DNA from: Bacteroidales bacterium UBA714
GTDB lineage: Bacteria > Bacteroidota > Bacteroidia > Bacteroidales > UBA932
NCBI GenBank assembly: GCA_002298075.1
Contig: DBLW01000031.1
Location: 1-6,074, forward strand
DNA: 6,074 bases
Direction: 5' to 3'
A program made the position numbers and the translations under genes. Shown piece after piece: positions 5,663 through 6,074 of the stretch. Each line of letters opens with the position of its first letter. The first letter of the stretch is position 1. The notes beneath the pieces were generated by a model. It saw nothing but the letters and a program-made list of their open reading frames with translations, did not search any database and was not told the origin of the DNA.

Positions 5663-6074
5663 ATGTTTGTCCTTGATTCCCATTGCGACACTCCGTCGCA
5701 GATATTCCGTCTGAGGGACATGACCCTCGACAATGACCATTCGCACGTCGATTTCCCAAAGCTCAGGCGCGGGGGAATCGACGGTGCTTTTTGGGCCTTG
5801 TATGTTCCTGCTGGCATGTCATCAGAGGCCGGGGAGGAATATGCATATGAGATGCTCGGCAGCGTAATGTCCGTTTTGGAGTCCAATCGGGACAAGGCGG
5901 CTCTCGCATTGTCTCCGGAACAGGCTCTCGCCAACAAGGCAGCGGGGCTTTTCTCCGTGTTTCTGGCATTGGAAAACGGCTCTCCCATAGGCAGCTCTCT
6001 TGATAAGCTGCATGACTTTTATGATGCGGGGATAAGGTATATGACCCTGTCCCATTCCGCAAACAATTTGATTT
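5663..6074 (+). CDS. Membrane dipeptidase-type zinc metallopeptidase (M19 family), N-terminal 137 residues, 3' truncated by window edge
   Basis: The frame is open from ATG 5663 to the window end with no stop. M19 enzymes use two zinc ions to cleave dipeptides, including ones with a D-residue at the C-terminal side. The protein opens with MFVLDSHCDTPSQ, whose His7 and Asp9 form the HxD zinc pair. HVDFPKLRRGGIDGAFWALY (28-47) is the typical second block. ALENG with Glu104 fits the glutamate that bridges the zincs, and YMTLSHSANN with His131 matches the block holding the substrate-binding histidine of human renal dipeptidase. The other two zinc histidines lie beyond the window, so about two thirds of a protein of roughly 320-400 residues is probably missing. 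With the metal motif at residue 5 there is no room for a signal peptide, so it should be cytoplasmic. It follows the GIN gene by 3 bases, with AGAGGA 8 bases upstream supporting this start. The true substrate is unknown. Confidence 0.9.
   Translation, partial: MFVLDSHCDTPSQIFRLRDMTLDNDHSHVDFPKLRRGGIDGAFWALYVPAGMSSEAGEEYAYEMLGSVMSVLESNRDKAALALSPEQALANKAAGLFSVFLALENGSPIGSSLDKLHDFYDAGIRYMTLSHSANNLI

Noticed and set aside
5380..5988. 202-codon open frame on the minus strand across the GIN-dipeptidase junction
   Set aside because: The + strand frame from 5663 has clear M19 motifs (DSHCD, ALENG, TLSHS), so the minus-strand frame is a shadow.

Overview
The window is a stretch of bacterial chromosome from the Bacteroidota, most likely the order Bacteroidales. 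The evidence is the protein style (a ValS with KMSKT, a GIN/DUF2807 secreted protein, an M19 dipeptidase beginning directly at its metal-binding motif), mostly absent Shine-Dalgarno sequences, and roughly balanced base composition. I cannot name the genus. All six genes lie on the + strand and nearly every base is coding. The longest gap is 36 bases.

Layout: (1) 1-1566 is the C-terminal part of valS (valyl-tRNA synthetase), cut by the left edge. (2) 1603-2025 is a YbgC/4-hydroxybenzoyl-CoA thioesterase-like hotdog protein. (3) 2028-3962 is a two-cassette ABC-F ATPase of the YheS-like, ribosome-associated type. (4) 3978-4727 is rlmB, a SPOUT/TrmH-family 23S rRNA 2'-O-methyltransferase. (5) 4742-5659 (or from 4736) is a secreted GIN-domain protein. 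(6) 5663 to the right edge is the N-terminal 137 residues of an M19 membrane-dipeptidase-type metallopeptidase, cut by the window end.

Spacing from gene 2 onward is 2, 15, 14 (or 8) and 3 bases, so genes 2-6 look like one transcription unit, possibly reading through from valS. valS, the ABC-F protein and rlmB share a translation theme: tRNA charging, ribosome rescue or quality control, and 23S rRNA modification. The thioesterase and the two downstream genes do not obviously belong to it, and co-transcription may be all that links them.

I found no mobile element, CRISPR array, RNA gene, convincing promoter or convincing terminator. This is an ordinary housekeeping region, and I do not see a novel multi-gene system. 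The most worthwhile unexplained signals are small. Short inverted repeats sit at three of the five gene starts, two of them covering the ATG and one placing a Shine-Dalgarno-like sequence in its loop. A strong Shine-Dalgarno sequence lies before the GIN gene, in a phylum that rarely uses them. The ABC-F protein has a variant first signature motif.
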